Shown here one piece after another: positions 1 to 5,823 of a stretch of DNA of 6,624 bases. Both the position numbers and the translations under genes were made by a program. Each line of letters begins with the position of its first letter. The stretch's first letter is position 1. Source of the stretch: an uncultured Clostridia bacterium (GTDB lineage Bacteria; Bacillota; Clostridia; Oscillospirales; Acutalibacteraceae). The DNA is taken from the NCBI GenBank assembly GCA_904420155.1, contig CAJFUH010000155.1, forward strand, positions 1 through 6,624, in the 5' to 3' direction. Under the pieces are notes generated by a model that did no database searches, was not told the DNA's origin, and saw nothing but the letters and a program-made list of their open reading frames with translations.

Positions 1-596
1 AGGCCGGGTACAATATACCCATGTTCATTTAAGTGATCATCCAAAGCCGCGCAATAAATTTGCACATCGGGGTGCGCCTCGGTCAAAGCCTTCATTCCTT
101 CTGGGGCGGCAATGATTCCCATAAACTTAATGCTTTTCGGATTGTGCTTTTTGATGATTGAAATGGCATCAATGGCGGAACCGCCGGTTGCCAGCATCGG
201 ATCCAAAACAATCACATCACGTTCCTGGATATCAGAAGGCAGCTTGTTATAATACTCCACCGGCTGCAGCGTCTCCGGATCACGGTACAGGCCAATATGG
301 CCTACCTTAGCCGCTGGGACTAATTTCAACACGCCATCCACCATTCCCATGCCAGCCCGCAAAATAGGGATAAAGGCCAGCTTCCTGCCGGAAATCACCT
401 TTGTTTTCGCAACTGCTACCGGGGTTTCAATCTCCACTTCTTTTAAAGTCAGGTCCCTGGTTGCTTCATAGCACATCAGCATGGCAATTTCGCCTACCAG
501 TTCGCGGAACTCTTTGGAACCAGTATTTTTGTCGCGCAACAACGTAAGCTTGTGCTGTATCAGGGGATGATCCATCAGAAATACATGTGAATTCAT
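1..596 (-). CDS. upp: Uracil phosphoribosyltransferase, 3' end beyond window
   Basis: Converts uracil and PRPP to UMP and diphosphate in the cytoplasm (pyrimidine salvage). I translated 198 residues from the ATG at 596-594. The PRPP-binding loop DPMLATGGS is at residues 132-140. The family segments RAGMGMVDG (about 80-88) and GLYRDPETLQPVEYY (about 102-116) are present, and the visible end is LNEHGYIVPG. The family's usual end continues LGDAGDR, part of the uracil site, so only about 10-12 residues fall outside the window, assuming the usual length near 209. The start is supported by a perfect AGGAGG at 610-605, 8 nt upstream, and by the typical Upp N-terminus. Oddity: this ATG lies in frame with the preceding rpiB and no stop separates them, so Upp may be made alone, as the C-terminal half of a fusion, or both. 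Function is certain from motifs; the translated form is not. Confidence 0.95.
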   Translation of the reverse strand, partial: MNSHVFLMDHPLIQHKLTLLRDKNTGSKEFRELVGEIAMLMCYEATRDLTLKEVEIETPVAVAKTKVISGRKLAFIPILRAGMGMVDGVLKLVPAAKVGHIGLYRDPETLQPVEYYNKLPSDIQERDVIVLDPMLATGGSAIDAISIIKKHNPKSIKFMGIIAAPEGMKALTEAHPDVQIYCAALDDHLNEHGYIVPG

Positions 597-1064
597 ATGC
601 GATTCCTCCTGCTTTCTTTGTTGATATGTCTCGTCTTCAATCTCCTGGATTTCCTGAACCCGGACGGCATGCCTGCCCCCGTCAAAAGGAGTATCCAGGA
701 AAATACCTGCAAATTCCTGCGCCTGTTGTTCATTGATAACACGCCCGCCCATACAAAGGATATTGGCGTCGTTGTGGCGGCGGGTCATTTCCACACAAAA
801 AGCATCACTGCACACAGCGGCCCGGATCCCCCTCACTTTATTGGCCGCAATAGAAACCCCAATTCCAGTTCCACAGCAAATAAAACCTTTTTCACTCTCA
901 CCAGAGGAAACGGAGTGGGCAACTTGAGCGGCAATCGGAGCGTAGTTGACCGATTCCTCACTATAGGTACCAAAATCTTTGACTGGAATATTTCTGCTTT
1001 CTAGATACGCTTTAACCGCTTCCTTAATACGGTAGCCGCCGTGATCTGCTCCAATTGCTATCAT
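597..1064 (-). CDS. rpiB: Ribose-5-phosphate isomerase B (no stop before upp)
   Basis: Interconverts ribose 5-phosphate and ribulose 5-phosphate in the non-oxidative pentose phosphate pathway, which supplies ribose for PRPP, the co-substrate of the next gene, upp. The N-terminus MIAIGADHGG carries the Asp7-His8 pair. The anion-hole/active-site motif CGTGIG begins at Cys64, the position of the catalytic cysteine in RpiB/LacAB-family enzymes. RRHNDAN with His97 and the Asn residues of the phosphate and ring-opening site follows. The C-terminal DGGRHAVRV is typical. The start at 1064 has AAGGGGA 6 nt upstream, and tsaB ends 23 bp before it. RpiB proteins are usually about 143-150 residues. Here 156 codons run without a stop straight into the ATG of upp, ending in a charged Gln/Glu-rich tail. 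The end given is simply the upp start, not a real stop codon. Confidence 0.92.
605..610 (-). promoter_or_regulatory. Ribosome binding site of upp inside the rpiB frame
   Basis: Perfect AGGAGG on the minus strand, 8 nt before the ATG at 596. It is embedded in the open rpiB frame and argues that Upp is, or recently was, initiated independently of RpiB. Confidence 0.8.
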
Positions 1065-1087
1065 AGATAATCCCCTTTTGCTTCTAA

Positions 1088-1801
1088 TTAGTCAGACAGA
1101 GTTTGTTGTCCCTGCCGCCTTTTCAATTCCCGCTCTGCCTGCGGCGGGCGCAGATATACCGGCATTAACTGCGCCGCGGTCACCCATTCTTCCGGATTCT
1201 TCCGTGCGGCCGCTTTTGCCACTCCGCTAGCCCTCTGCATCCTTAGCGCTTCCGGGACAATCGAAACCAGCAGGCGGTCAATATTCATCTTATTATAACA
1301 CAAGTCCGCCCCGTCTCCAACCAAAAAAACAGGTTCTTTCCGCTGGACAAGTTCCTGTTCCAACTGGTTAATGGAAAGGGCCCTGTCTTCCGTCAAACGG
1401 GTAATATTCCCATTTTCTGCCGTAAACAGCGCGTTGTATACCTGATTGCAGCGGGCGTCCATCACTGCACATATCAGGCCGTTGATATAATCTGTCTGAT
1501 ACGCCATGGCCTCTAAGGTGGAAACCGGAATACAAAGTTTGTTTTCCGCCATGGCCATCCCTTTTACCGCAGCTACCCCAATGCGGATTCCAGTAAAAGA
1601 TCCGGGACCCACCGCCACCGCCAAACCATCCATCTCATGAAGATGATAGCAGGTATTGGTCAGCAGATCCCCCACCATCGGCATAAGGGTTTGGCTATGG
1701 GTCAATTGGGTATGGATAAAAAATTCTCCCTTCAGCACGCCGTTTTCCAGGATCGCCGAAGAAGCCGCTTTTGCGGAGGAATCTATCGCTAATAGCCTCA
1801 T
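1088..1801 (-). CDS. tsaB: tRNA threonylcarbamoyladenosine biosynthesis protein TsaB
   Basis: TsaB (YeaZ) is a catalytically inactive ASKHA-fold protein. It pairs with TsaD and, with TsaE, makes the t6A modification at A37 of ANN-decoding tRNAs. The 237 residues start with the fold's strand MRLLAIDSSA. The family hallmark GPGSFTGIRIG follows at about residues 65-75, and the tail YLRPPQAEREL is typical of full-length TsaB. The ATG at 1801 overlaps the TGA stop of tsaE (ATGA), and GGAGGGAG lies 10 nt upstream within tsaE, so translation is probably coupled. In many Firmicutes tsaB is followed by rimI and tsaD. Here rpiB and upp follow instead, so TsaD must be encoded elsewhere. Length and motifs are ordinary. 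Confidence 0.95.
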   Translation of the reverse strand: MRLLAIDSSAKAASSAILENGVLKGEFFIHTQLTHSQTLMPMVGDLLTNTCYHLHEMDGLAVAVGPGSFTGIRIGVAAVKGMAMAENKLCIPVSTLEAMAYQTDYINGLICAVMDARCNQVYNALFTAENGNITRLTEDRALSINQLEQELVQRKEPVFLVGDGADLCYNKMNIDRLLVSIVPEALRMQRASGVAKAAARKNPEEWVTAAQLMPVYLRPPQAERELKRRQGQQTLSD

Positions 1802-2235
1802 AAAACGTCTACTCCCTCCACTTGTATGATTCTCTGAGATTCCTGTTCCCCAGGGCGGATCGAAATACGCCAGGCGTCTTCCGGCAAAGCCGCTTCGATG
1901 TTTTCACTCCACTCCGTCACTAGAACAGCCCCTAGATCTAAATAATCAAAAAAGCCGGTGGAATACAGGTCATCCCAATTGTTTACCCGATACATATCAA
2001 AATGGTATAGCGGCAGCCGTCCATGATATTCATGAACCAGGGCGAAGGTAGGACTGGACACAGGATCCTTTACTCCCAGCCCCCTGGCCAGCCCCCGGAC
2101 AAAAGCCGTCTTTCCCATTCCCATACCGCCAAACAGCGCGAGTACCTCACCGCCCTTTAACCGGACGGCCAGCTTTTCCCCAAACGCTTCTGTTTCTTCT
2201 GTAGAACAGGTGGTCAGTTCCCATACATGTCTCAT
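1798..2235 (-). CDS. tsaE: tRNA threonylcarbamoyladenosine biosynthesis ATPase TsaE
   Basis: TsaE (YjeE) is a small P-loop ATPase that drives turnover of the TsaB-TsaD complex in t6A synthesis. The 145 residues show the Walker A motif GGMGMGKT at 36-43. SSPTF at 60-64 is the switch-I-like segment, HFDMYR at 78-83 contains the Walker-B-like aspartate (Asp80), and TEWSE at 107-111 completes the family pattern. The length matches the family (about 140-160). The gene begins 3 bp after the fhs stop with only a weak distant AAGGG-type site about 12 nt upstream. Translational coupling to fhs is therefore likely. It ends in a 4-bp overlap with tsaB, its functional partner. Confidence 0.95.
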   Translation of the reverse strand: MRHVWELTTCSTEETEAFGEKLAVRLKGGEVLALFGGMGMGKTAFVRGLARGLGVKDPVSSPTFALVHEYHGRLPLYHFDMYRVNNWDDLYSTGFFDYLDLGAVLVTEWSENIEAALPEDAWRISIRPGEQESQRIIQVEGVDVL

Positions 2236-2238
2236 TCT

Positions 2239-3915
2239 TTAAAATAACCCTTCTATGATCCCTTTTTCATTGACGTCGATTTTTTCCGCCGCCGGTACTT
2301 TGGGAAGCCCCGGCATCGTCATAATATTACCGGTAAGGACTACCACAAAACCAGCTCCATTGGAAAGGCGGGCTTCTCTTACGGTGATTTGGAAACCCTC
2401 CGGGCGTCCCAGCAGCGCAGGATTATCCGACAGGGAATATTGGGTCTTGGCGATGCATACCGGCAGACAGCCACCCCCAAGAGCCTCGATCTCTTTGATA
2501 TTTTTCTCGGCCGCCGCCGTATATTGTACGCCGTCCGCTCCATAGATTTTCGTAGCAATGGCCTGAATTTTTTCTTTCAGGGGCAGATCCAGAGAATAAA
2601 TCGGGGCAAAACGTTCCGCCCCATCGTTTTCCTCGATGACCTGTACTACTGTCTTAGCCAGCTCAACGCCGCCTTCTCCGCCTTTTCCAAACACTTCGGA
2701 TAACGCGTAAGGCACGCCCAGCCCCCGGCAACAATCATCAATCACTTTCAGCTCCGCATCGGTATCGGTGTGGAACCGGTTGATTGCCACAACCACCGGA
2801 ATTCCAAACTTCTGCATGTTTTCCACATGCGCTTTCAGATTAACGATCCCTTTCTGTAAAGCCGGCACGTTTTCCTGGGCCAAGTCCGCTTTAGCTACTC
2901 CGCCGTTATATTTTAGCGCCCTTACCGTGGCCACCACTACAACTGCCGAGGGCTTTAATCCCGCTAAGCGGCATTTGATGTCAAAGAATTTTTCCGCGCC
3001 CAAATCCGAACCGAACCCGGCTTCTGTAATACAGTAATCCGCTAACTTCAGCGCCAACCGGGTAGCGCGTACGGAATTGCATCCATGGGCGATATTGGCA
3101 AAGGGGCCTCCGTGCATAATAGCGGGCGTCCCTTCCAAAGTCTGTACCAGGTTGGGCAGGATGGCATCTTTCAGTAAAGCGGTCATAGCGCCGTCCGCCT
3201 TCAGATCACGGGCGAAAACCGGCTGATTATCAAAGGTGTAGGCTACCAGGATATCGCCCAGACGTTTTTTCAAATCGGATAGATCCTTGGCCAAACACAA
3301 AATGGCCATCACTTCGCTGGCCACTGTAATGATAAACCCATCTTCCCGGGGAACCCCGTTGATCTTACCGCCTAAACCCGCCACAATATTGCGCAACTCC
3401 CGGTCATTCATATCCATGCAGCGCTTAATAACAATCCGGCGCTGATCGATCCCCAGCTCGTTTCCCTGATGGATATGGTTATCCAGCATGGCGCAAAGAA
3501 GGTTGTTGGCCGCCGTTATGGCGTGCATATCTCCAGTAAAATGGAGATTGATATCCTCCATAGGCAATACCTGGGCGTAACCTCCGCCGGCCGCCCCGCC
3601 CTTGATGCCGAACACAGGGCCCAAAGAAGGTTCCCGCAGGGCGATAACGGCATTCTTTCCAATTTTCGCCATAGCCTGTCCCAGCCCAGCGGTGGTGGTG
3701 GTCTTGCCCTCTCCGGCCGGCGTGGGGTTGATGGCGGTCACCAGGATCAATTTTCCGTCCGGCTGATCCTGTAAACGTTGAAACAGGGATTCATTTAATT
3801 TCGCCTTGTACCGTCCATAGGGTTCCAGCTCTTCCTCCCGGATTCCCAACTGTCCAGCAATCTGGGCAATGGGCCGTAACGTAGCCTGTTGTGCAATTTC
3901 AATGTCGGTCAGCAT
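2239..3915 (-). CDS. fhs: Formate-tetrahydrofolate ligase
   Basis: ATP-dependent formation of 10-formyl-tetrahydrofolate from formate and THF, a cytoplasmic step of one-carbon metabolism and of the methyl branch of the Wood-Ljungdahl pathway in acetogens. From the ATG at 3915 the protein is 558 residues, the usual length for the family. The P-loop-like TPAGEGKTTTT is at about 65-75. The first family signature, GIKGGAAGGGYAQV, is at 103-116; HGGPFANIAHGCNS follows, and the second signature, VATVRALKYNGG, is near 327-338. An upstream in-frame ATG at 3960 is rejected: it falls in the promoter, and the extra 15 residues do not resemble the family. The chosen start has AAGGAG at 3931-3926, 10 nt away. 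It is the first gene of the minus-strand block. Presence of Fhs alone does not prove acetogenesis, since many fermentative clostridia use it for purine synthesis. Confidence 0.97.
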   Translation of the reverse strand: MLTDIEIAQQATLRPIAQIAGQLGIREEELEPYGRYKAKLNESLFQRLQDQPDGKLILVTAINPTPAGEGKTTTTAGLGQAMAKIGKNAVIALREPSLGPVFGIKGGAAGGGYAQVLPMEDINLHFTGDMHAITAANNLLCAMLDNHIHQGNELGIDQRRIVIKRCMDMNDRELRNIVAGLGGKINGVPREDGFIITVASEVMAILCLAKDLSDLKKRLGDILVAYTFDNQPVFARDLKADGAMTALLKDAILPNLVQTLEGTPAIMHGGPFANIAHGCNSVRATRLALKLADYCITEAGFGSDLGAEKFFDIKCRLAGLKPSAVVVVATVRALKYNGGVAKADLAQENVPALQKGIVNLKAHVENMQKFGIPVVVAINRFHTDTDAELKVIDDCCRGLGVPYALSEVFGKGGEGGVELAKTVVQVIEENDGAERFAPIYSLDLPLKEKIQAIATKIYGADGVQYTAAAEKNIKEIEALGGGCLPVCIAKTQYSLSDNPALLGRPEGFQITVREARLSNGAGFVVVLTGNIMTMPGLPKVPAAEKIDVNEKGIIEGLF

Positions 3916-3948
3916 ATCGAGAATTCTCCTTATACAGATGATAATAGA

Positions 3949-3975
3949 ATTATAGCACAATCCCTGAAATGTTAA
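3949..3975 (-). promoter_or_regulatory. Promoter of the fhs-tsaE-tsaB-rpiB-upp block
   Basis: The minus strand carries an extended -10, TGCTATAAT (3957-3949), a perfect TATAAT preceded by TGC. TTAACA (3975-3970, five of six matches to TTGACA) lies upstream with a short 15-bp spacer. Transcription would start near 3942, leaving about 27 nt before the ATG at 3915, just enough for the AAGGAG site. The extended -10 makes it credible despite the short spacer. Confidence 0.65.
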
Positions 3976-3987
3976 AAGTATTTACTT
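3976..3987. repeat. Inverted repeat between divergent promoters
   Basis: AAGTA-TT-TACTT, a perfect 5-bp inverted repeat with a 2-bp centre, sits between the -35 box of the fhs promoter and overlaps the first bases of the rodA -35 box. A further TTACTT copy lies at 3992-3997. Its position would suit an operator acting on both promoters, but the repeat is short and AT-rich, so chance is possible. Confidence 0.3.
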
Positions 3988-4014
3988 GAACTTACTTACG
4001 AATAATAATATAAT
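3986..4014 (+). promoter_or_regulatory. Promoter of rodA
   Basis: TTGAAC (3986-3991), a 17-bp spacer and a perfect TATAAT (4009-4014) give a near-consensus vegetative sigma-factor promoter. Transcription should start near 4021, giving a leader of about 114 nt before the rodA ATG at 4135. Confidence 0.75.
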
Positions 4015-4020
4015 GAAACG

Positions 4021-4134
4021 AAAGAATACGATTTCATGCGGACTTTTTGATTTTTCGGATAGGATATTCTTACATAATGTATCTTCATGAATGATTTTTT
4101 ATCCGCATTTGTACATTTAAAAAGGGGGCAAGCT
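4021..4134 (+). other. rodA leader with overlapping inverted repeats
   Basis: The predicted 5' untranslated region contains AAGAATA (4022-4028) complementary to TATTCTT (4065-4071). The near-palindrome TACATAATGTA is at 4071-4081. Two upstream segments, GCGGA (4038-4042) and CGGATA (4056-4061), can both pair with the same downstream strand at 4100-4106. No run of T follows, so it is not a terminator. I do not recognise a known riboswitch class here. Confidence 0.3.
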
Positions 4135-5304
4135 ATGCGAAAAGTATTGCATTCCATCGCCGACTATTTTAGCCGGACTGACAAGATCTTTTGGCTGATC
4201 AGCCTTTTGACCACCATCTACGGCCTGATTTTGATCTATAGCGTTACCCGGGCCGGAGGTAATTTCTTTAAGACGCAGGTGATGGCGGTTACATTAGGAT
4301 ACATCGCTGCCGTTGTGGTGTCCCTGATGAATTACGAATTTATCGCCAAACTTTGGCCTGTAATCGCTGGGGTATGTATTGGATTAATCCTTCTCACATA
4401 TTTTGTCGGGCGGAATATCACCGGTACTGACGATACCGCATGGCTGACCCTGCCGGGAGGCATCAGTTTTCAGCCTGCGGAATTAGTAAAAATTGGGTTT
4501 ATTGTCACTTTTGCCAAACACCTTTCCGTTTTGAAAGAACGGGAAAAACTCCATTCGTTCCCGCAGGTCTGTCTTTTGGCGGCCCATGCGTTGGTCCCCA
4601 TTGTTTTAGTCCATTTCCAGGGGGACGACGGCACTGCGCTGGTATTCGTCTTCATGTTTTTGATTATGTGCTTTGCCGCCGGGATCCAGCTCCGTTATTT
4701 CTTTATTGTCTTTGCCGCCGCCGCTGCTGGGATTCCCCTGATTTGGAACATGTTTATGCACGACGAACAGCGCAGCCGTTTTCTGGCTTTGCTGGATTTG
4801 GACGCCAATTCTATGGGAAAAGGATACCAGCAATACCAGGGAAAAATCTCCATTGCTTCCGGGGAACTGACTGGAAGAGGATTATTTAACGGCCCCCGAG
4901 TGGACCGGAGTTCCGTACCCTTCCAGGAAAACGACTTTATCTTTACGGTGGCGGGCGAGGAATTAGGTTTTATCGGCTGTGTTTTAATTTTGGGCGTCCT
5001 TCTTTTGTTGATGCTTCGCGCCCTGCAAAACGCCGCCTCTTCCAAGGATGCGCTGGGAAAATACATCTGCGTAGGGTTCTTTTCTATGATCGCCACGCAA
5101 ACCTGTATCAATATCGGGATGGTGCTGGGCTTAATTCCCGTTATCGGCATTACCCTCCCTTTCTTCAGCGCGGGAGGCTCTTCTGTCGCCTGCCTCTATT
5201 TGGGGGTAGGGTTGGTGGAAAGCGTATATATGCATCAATACGCTTCCGATAAGGTTTCATTAAACTTACAAGCGCGACGAAATATCTCGGTAAGTCGTGG
5301 TTGA
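4135..5304 (+). CDS. rodA: RodA/FtsW-family SEDS peptidoglycan glycosyltransferase
   Basis: Integral membrane protein of the SEDS family, which polymerises lipid II into glycan strands together with a class B penicillin-binding protein. The 389 residues contain about ten hydrophobic segments. Family landmarks are FQPAELVKI from residue 112, QGDDGTALVF at 162-171 (usually QPDLGTA), ASGELTGRGLFNG, and NDFIFTVAGEELGFIG with Asp267. That aspartate aligns with the essential residue of the family's TDFIF motif. FFSAGGSS is at 343-350. The start at 4135 has AGGGGG 7 nt upstream; a longer in-frame ATG at 4087 lacks such a site. Overall it looks more like RodA (elongation) than FtsW or SpoVE, but this cannot be settled without a tree, and no mreBCD or PBP gene is adjacent. 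The TGA stop overlaps the next promoter. Confidence 0.85.
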   Translation: MRKVLHSIADYFSRTDKIFWLISLLTTIYGLILIYSVTRAGGNFFKTQVMAVTLGYIAAVVVSLMNYEFIAKLWPVIAGVCIGLILLTYFVGRNITGTDDTAWLTLPGGISFQPAELVKIGFIVTFAKHLSVLKEREKLHSFPQVCLLAAHALVPIVLVHFQGDDGTALVFVFMFLIMCFAAGIQLRYFFIVFAAAAAGIPLIWNMFMHDEQRSRFLALLDLDANSMGKGYQQYQGKISIASGELTGRGLFNGPRVDRSSVPFQENDFIFTVAGEELGFIGCVLILGVLLLLMLRALQNAASSKDALGKYICVGFFSMIATQTCINIGMVLGLIPVIGITLPFFSAGGSSVACLYLGVGLVESVYMHQYASDKVSLNLQARRNISVSRG

Positions 5305-5329
5305 AAAAATTAGCAAAATATGATATTAT
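5301..5329 (+). promoter_or_regulatory. Promoter of the hydrogenase-maturation genes
   Basis: TTGAAA (5301-5306), 17 bp, then TATTAT (5324-5329) preceded by TGA, i.e. an extended -10. The -35 box overlaps the last codon and stop of rodA. The predicted start is near 5336, giving a leader of about 210 nt. Confidence 0.65.
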
Positions 5330-5390
5330 AAGAATAACTCTTATTTCTAATTTCAAAGAATCTTTTCTGAGAAAAAAGAATGAAAGAGAC

Positions 5391-5438
5391 ATGAGAAAAT
5401 GGAACAACCATTCATTTTGTAATTGTCCTGATGCATAA
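5391..5438 (+). CDS. Possible 15-residue leader peptide
   Basis: An ATG at 5391 opens a 15-codon frame, MRKWNNHSFCNCPDA, ending in TAA about 48 bp before the terminator stem. It has one Trp, three Asn and two Cys, but only a weak purine-rich stretch (GAAAGAG) upstream. Placement between promoter and terminator is what a transcription-attenuation leader peptide would need. The composition gives no clear amino-acid run, so this may be chance. Confidence 0.15.
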   Translation: MRKWNNHSFCNCPDA

Positions 5439-5485
5439 GGGTTCGTCCCAAATGAGAAGGCGGTGAGAAAGAAAGATATTTTTCT

Positions 5486-5522
5486 ATCCCTGCGCCTTTC
5501 AAAGCCGGCGCGGGGATTTTTT
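5486..5522 (+). terminator. Strong intrinsic terminator upstream of the TM1266-type gene
   Basis: ATCCCTGCGCC (5486-5496) pairs with GGCGCGGGGAT (5507-5517) in an 11-bp, GC-rich stem with one T-G wobble and a 10-nt loop. Six T follow (5517-5522). The T run is on the plus strand only, so it terminates rightward transcription. It sits 22 bp before the first possible start of the next gene. Confidence 0.85.
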
Positions 5523-5553
5523 GTGGATTTAGAAAAAGGAAAGGATGGGATCG

Positions 5554-5823
5554 ATGGAGACTCGTATCGCCTTGATCGGCATCATTGTGGAAGATCGGAC
5601 GGTGACGGAAAAACTCAATAAGATCCTGCATGATTACGCAGATTACATCATAGGGCGCATGGGGATTCCTTATCACAACAAAGAGATCAGCATCATCAGC
5701 GTGGTGGTAGACGCCCCTCAACAGGATATCAGCGCTTTATCCGGAAAGTTGGGGATGCTCCCCGGCATCAATGTCAAAACGGTCTATTCAAAGGCAGGTG
5801 GCGCCGATGGTTCTTCCCATTAA
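5554..5823 (+). CDS. TM1266-type putative [FeFe]-hydrogenase system regulator
   Basis: A small protein (89 residues from this start) resembling the TM1266 family, annotated as a putative iron-only hydrogenase system regulator and found beside hydrogenase maturation genes. Visible family pattern: RIALIGIIVEDR at the N-terminus, then LHDYADYIIGRMGIPY, ISIISVVVDAP, ISALSGKLGMLPGINVKTVYSK. The alternating strands and helices fit an ACT/ferredoxin-like fold; no DNA-binding helix-turn-helix or metal-binding cysteines are seen, so the regulator label rests on family naming. Two starts are possible. The ATG at 5545 has AAGGA only 4 nt upstream. The ATG at 5554 has AAGGA at 5541-5545, 8 nt upstream, and matches where I expect the family to begin. 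Its last 17 bp overlap hydE, so the two are almost certainly co-expressed. Confidence 0.85.
   Translation: METRIALIGIIVEDRTVTEKLNKILHDYADYIIGRMGIPYHNKEISIISVVVDAPQQDISALSGKLGMLPGINVKTVYSKAGGADGSSH

Larger units (their letters stand above)
1..1064 (-). other. Continuous rpiB-upp reading frame (possible fusion protein)
   Basis: Reading codon by codon from the ATG at 1064 to the window edge gives 354 sense codons with no stop: 156 for a complete RpiB, then 198 for a nearly complete Upp. The junction reads CAG-GAG-GAA-TCG-CAT-ATG, so the upp ribosome binding site is itself translated as Gln-Glu-Glu. Shifting the frame by +1 near the junction would end rpiB at the TGA inside ATATGA, giving a 4-bp ATGA overlap like the tsaE/tsaB junction in the same operon. 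So this is either a real fusion with an internal start, a lineage-specific indel, or a sequencing error. Confidence 0.7.
5336..5553 (+). promoter_or_regulatory. Candidate attenuator leader before the hydrogenase genes
   Basis: This stretch lies between a good promoter and the small regulator gene, and ends with a strong intrinsic terminator. Upstream of the terminator there is an A/T-rich imperfect hairpin (about 5360-5380), AATGG/CCATT (5398-5402 with 5408-5412), and AGAAA/TTTCT (5468-5472 with 5481-5485). GGCG (5459-5462) could pair with the 5' terminator arm's CGCC (5493-5496), which would be a weak antiterminator. I could not match it to TPP, SAM, purine, cobalamin, FMN, THF, glycine, lysine or T-box consensus elements from memory. 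It could be a novel riboswitch, a protein-controlled attenuator, or simply the rodA terminator plus read-through. Confidence 0.4.

Noticed and set aside
597..1004. Plus-strand open frame of 135 codons
   Set aside because: It lies antisense to rpiB, whose catalytic motifs are intact; the plus-strand translation resembles no known protein.
3916..3960. Upstream in-frame ATG for fhs (15 extra residues)
   Set aside because: The extra segment overlaps the TATAAT promoter box, lacks a ribosome binding site, and precedes the normal family N-terminus.
3970..3987. Possible Rex (redox repressor) site beginning TGTTAA
   Set aside because: Only the left half matches; the right half (ATTTAC) does not resemble TTAACA.
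4087..4134. Upstream in-frame ATG for rodA (16 extra residues)
   Set aside because: No Shine-Dalgarno at that ATG, whereas the ATG at 4135 has AGGGGG at ideal spacing.
4606..5150. Minus-strand open frames of 75 and 151 codons within rodA
   Set aside because: They are antisense to a clear SEDS protein, and their translations look like complements of hydrophobic codons.
5439..5449. GGGTTCGTCCC resembling a tRNA T-arm
   Set aside because: No acceptor, D or anticodon arms can be found around it, so there is no tRNA.
5351..5504. Direct repeat TTTCAAAG at 5351 and 5497
   Set aside because: Eight bases in AT-rich sequence can recur by chance; there is no further symmetry or third copy.
5353..5721. 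Minus-strand 122-codon open frame across the leader and the TM1266-type gene
   Set aside because: It runs through the terminator hairpin and antisense to a recognisable gene, with no family resemblance.
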